From Acidobacteriota bacterium (GTDB lineage: Bacteria > Acidobacteriota > Vicinamibacteria > Vicinamibacterales > UBA2999): 33,755 nt of DNA. Under the pieces are notes generated by a model. That model did not search any database. It was not told the origin of the DNA and was given only the letters and a program-made list of their open reading frames with translations. Positions 32,184 to 33,755 of this stretch are shown here, piece by piece (positions within the stretch are counted from its first letter, which is position 1; the number at the start of each line of letters is the position of its first letter). Made by a program: the position numbers and the translations under genes. The stretch spans positions 1 to 33,755 of the forward strand of contig JADZCY010000392.1 of the NCBI GenBank assembly GCA_020851325.1, written 5' to 3'.

Positions 32184-33466
32184 GCCGGCTCCGCCAGCGG
32201 GATGTCGGCGTGCACGCGCAGGCCCTGGCCGTCCGCCGGGCCGATCGACAACTGTCCCCCCACCGCCGTGACGCGCTCGCGCATGCCGAGCCATCCCATG
32301 TGCGGCGTCGCGTGTGCCGTGGCGCCCTGTCCGTTGTCTTCCACCGTTACCTGCATCTTCCCGGCCCCCACTGTCACCCGAACGCGCGCCTCGCTGGCGT
32401 TGGCGTGCCGGGCGACGTTGGTGAGCGCTTCCTGCACCACACGATAGATCACGACGTCCACGTCCGGCGGCAGCCGCCGGCCGACGCCGTCGATGTCGAG
32501 CCGCACCTCGATCCGTGTGCGCGCCGCGAAGTCGTCCACGAGCGCGCGCAGCGCCGCCACCAGACCCAGGTCGTCGAGCACCGATGGCCGCAGGAGGTTA
32601 CTCAGGTCGCGCACCTGGCTCAACGCCCGGCCGACCAGCGCCCCGGCTTCCTTGCGTCCATCGAGTTCGAGTTCGATCTTCACGGCCGTCAACACCTGGC
32701 CCGCTTCGTCGTGCAGCTCCTGCGCGATGCGGCGGCGTTCGTCTTCCTGCACGCGCAGCATCAGTCGCGTGAGCTGCTCCAGTTCCGCGCTGCGCGCCGC
32801 CAGACGCTGGCGCTCGGCGCCCAGCACCATGAACAGCATTCCCAGTCCGATCGCGAACAGGAACACGACATCCGCGAACACGCCGTAGAGCACGGCCGCG
32901 CCGAACGCGCGCAGCAACGGGTAGTCCAGATGGTGCAGGCCCCACACGATGAAGACGATCGACAGCACCTGCGCCGCGCCGGGTGACACCACTCGACGCG
33001 CCTGCCACAACACGACGCCGGTGCCGATGGTGATGGCCGACAACGACAGCGTCGCGACAATGCCGCCGACGAGCATGTTGTCGGTGCCGTAGATGGTGAT
33101 CCAGGCCCAGAGCACCGAGAGCGGCACGCCGACGGCGTGCCATGGACGCAGGCGGAACCCGCGCGCCAGTTGCAGCGCCGCCGCGAGCAGCAGCAGCGCG
33201 CTGACGCCGGTGAAGGCCTGGTGCAGGAACAGCCACACCAGATCGCGCCGTACCAGGAACGCCGACATGCAGGCCAGGCGCAGCACGTATATCGACCACG
33301 CCGCCGACCAGGTGAGGAAATACTCGCCGCGGTGCCGTCGCCACAGCAGGTAGCACGCGGCGGCGAGCACGGTCGTGAGCACGGACTGGAAGCCGAGCGC
33401 GCTGCACTCGACAAACGTCCGGTCCAGTAGATCGGGACCGAGAAAGTCCACCTGCTGCGTCGTCAC
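32180..33466 (-). CDS. membrane-bound sensor histidine kinase (HisKA_3 type)
   Basis: A 428-residue sensor kinase. Residues 20-215 contain about seven membrane segments with only short loops, so the signal is probably sensed in or at the membrane. A pair of histidines sits in WGLHHLDYPLL near 176-185. A coiled linker (ERQRLAARSAELEQL) leads to the phospho-acceptor H252 in RRRIAQELHDEAGQVLT (DegS/NarX-like). The ATPase domain has the N-box VVQEALTNVARHAN and the G-box VEDNGQGA, then GWLGMRERV. The GTG at 33466 overlaps the hemD stop (GTGA), and the response regulator follows with another overlap. A heme, redox or oxygen signal is plausible but not shown. Confidence 0.92.
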   Translation of the reverse strand: MTTQQVDFLGPDLLDRTFVECSALGFQSVLTTVLAAACYLLWRRHRGEYFLTWSAAWSIYVLRLACMSAFLVRRDLVWLFLHQAFTGVSALLLLAAALQLARGFRLRPWHAVGVPLSVLWAWITIYGTDNMLVGGIVATLSLSAITIGTGVVLWQARRVVSPGAAQVLSIVFIVWGLHHLDYPLLRAFGAAVLYGVFADVVFLFAIGLGMLFMVLGAERQRLAARSAELEQLTRLMLRVQEDERRRIAQELHDEAGQVLTAVKIELELDGRKEAGALVGRALSQVRDLSNLLRPSVLDDLGLVAALRALVDDFAARTRIEVRLDIDGVGRRLPPDVDVVIYRVVQEALTNVARHANASEARVRVTVGAGKMQVTVEDNGQGATAHATPHMGWLGMRERVTAVGGQLSIGPADGQGLRVHADIPLAEPA

Positions 33467-33755
33467 GGGGCCGCGTCCTTGATGGCGGTCACGGTGGCCC
33501 ACCAGTGCTCGAGTGTGGATAGATCCGCCTCGGGCGCCACAGCCTGGCGCACTGGCCACGCGTGAATCGCCTCGCGTGTCGTGTCGCCGATGGCGACGAC
33601 GATGTCGAGGGCGGAGAGGGCGTTCATGCCGATGGCGTCGATCAGCGCCTGCGCGTTGCGCGGGCTGGTGACGACCAGCGCATTCGGATCGATGGCGCGC
33701 CAGTCGGCCTGGATCGCGTCGACGGATCGTGGTCGCATCACGTAGGCATCGACGA
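33463..33755 (-). CDS. hemD: uroporphyrinogen-III synthase, C-terminal part (5' end outside window)
   Basis: The last 97 residues of HemD are visible. The enzyme cyclises hydroxymethylbilane while inverting ring D, giving uroporphyrinogen III. The visible part has VDAYVMRPRSVDAI, then DPNALVVTSPRNAQALID, and DIVVAIGDTTREAIHAW, which is the conserved 'AIG.tTa..' block near the C-terminus. The tail DLSTLEHWWATV fits the closing helix. HemD sequences are poorly conserved, so the call also rests on context: it completes the set of heme genes and is coupled to the kinase by a GTGA overlap. Its position before the two-component pair, rather than after hemC, is unusual. Confidence 0.82.
   Translation of the reverse strand, partial: VDAYVMRPRSVDAIQADWRAIDPNALVVTSPRNAQALIDAIGMNALSALDIVVAIGDTTREAIHAWPVRQAVAPEADLSTLEHWWATVTAIKDAAP

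Overview
The window is high-GC DNA with long open frames on both strands. Three traits suggest an acidobacterium, probably the Vicinamibacteria lineage: a PadR regulator coupled to a large 'duplicated orphan' MacB-type permease, several secreted or outer-membrane proteins of unclear function, and a TonB receptor. This is inferred from gene content only; no rRNA or marker gene is present. No tRNA, rRNA or CRISPR array was recognised.

Left part (1-8,680). The window opens inside an IS3-family element whose outer end lies at about 176. It abuts a membrane-protein gene that appears to have lost its N-terminus to the insertion. A second polytopic membrane protein, a secreted protein of unknown function, a vapBC toxin-antitoxin pair with a palindromic operator, and a padR-ADOP permease pair follow on the minus strand.

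Middle (8,836-18,303). A secreted M20-type peptidase is followed by a tiny secreted protein that looks like an isolated M20 dimerisation domain. Next come a GNAT acetyltransferase, a DUF6883/DUF4926 gene pair, and a VOC-family gene flanked on both sides by tandem 13-bp repeats built on GTGC-N-GCAC. A BioF2/CelD-like acyltransferase and a putative barrel protein lie on the minus strand. A secreted serine hydrolase with an IPT-like region and fibronectin-type repeats is on the plus strand.

Iron/heme part (18,304-33,755). A promoter with an IscR/Rrf2-like operator and a structured leader precedes a TonB-dependent receptor of the hemoglobin/transferrin/lactoferrin type and a kelch protein. Convergent with these, separated by a strong hairpin, is a nearly complete heme pathway on the minus strand. 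In transcription order it is hemD (partial), a membrane sensor kinase, a NarL/FixJ response regulator, then hemA, hemC, hemB, hemL, hemE, hemN, hemY and hemH. Every junction overlaps by 1-4 bases except one 74-bp gap before hemA. That gap holds a likely promoter and phased TACGGA/TCCGTA half-sites. The layout suggests that the embedded two-component system controls tetrapyrrole synthesis, taking glutamyl-tRNA(Glu) through 5-aminolevulinate and uroporphyrinogen III to heme. This regulatory link is the most interesting candidate system in the window and is an inference.
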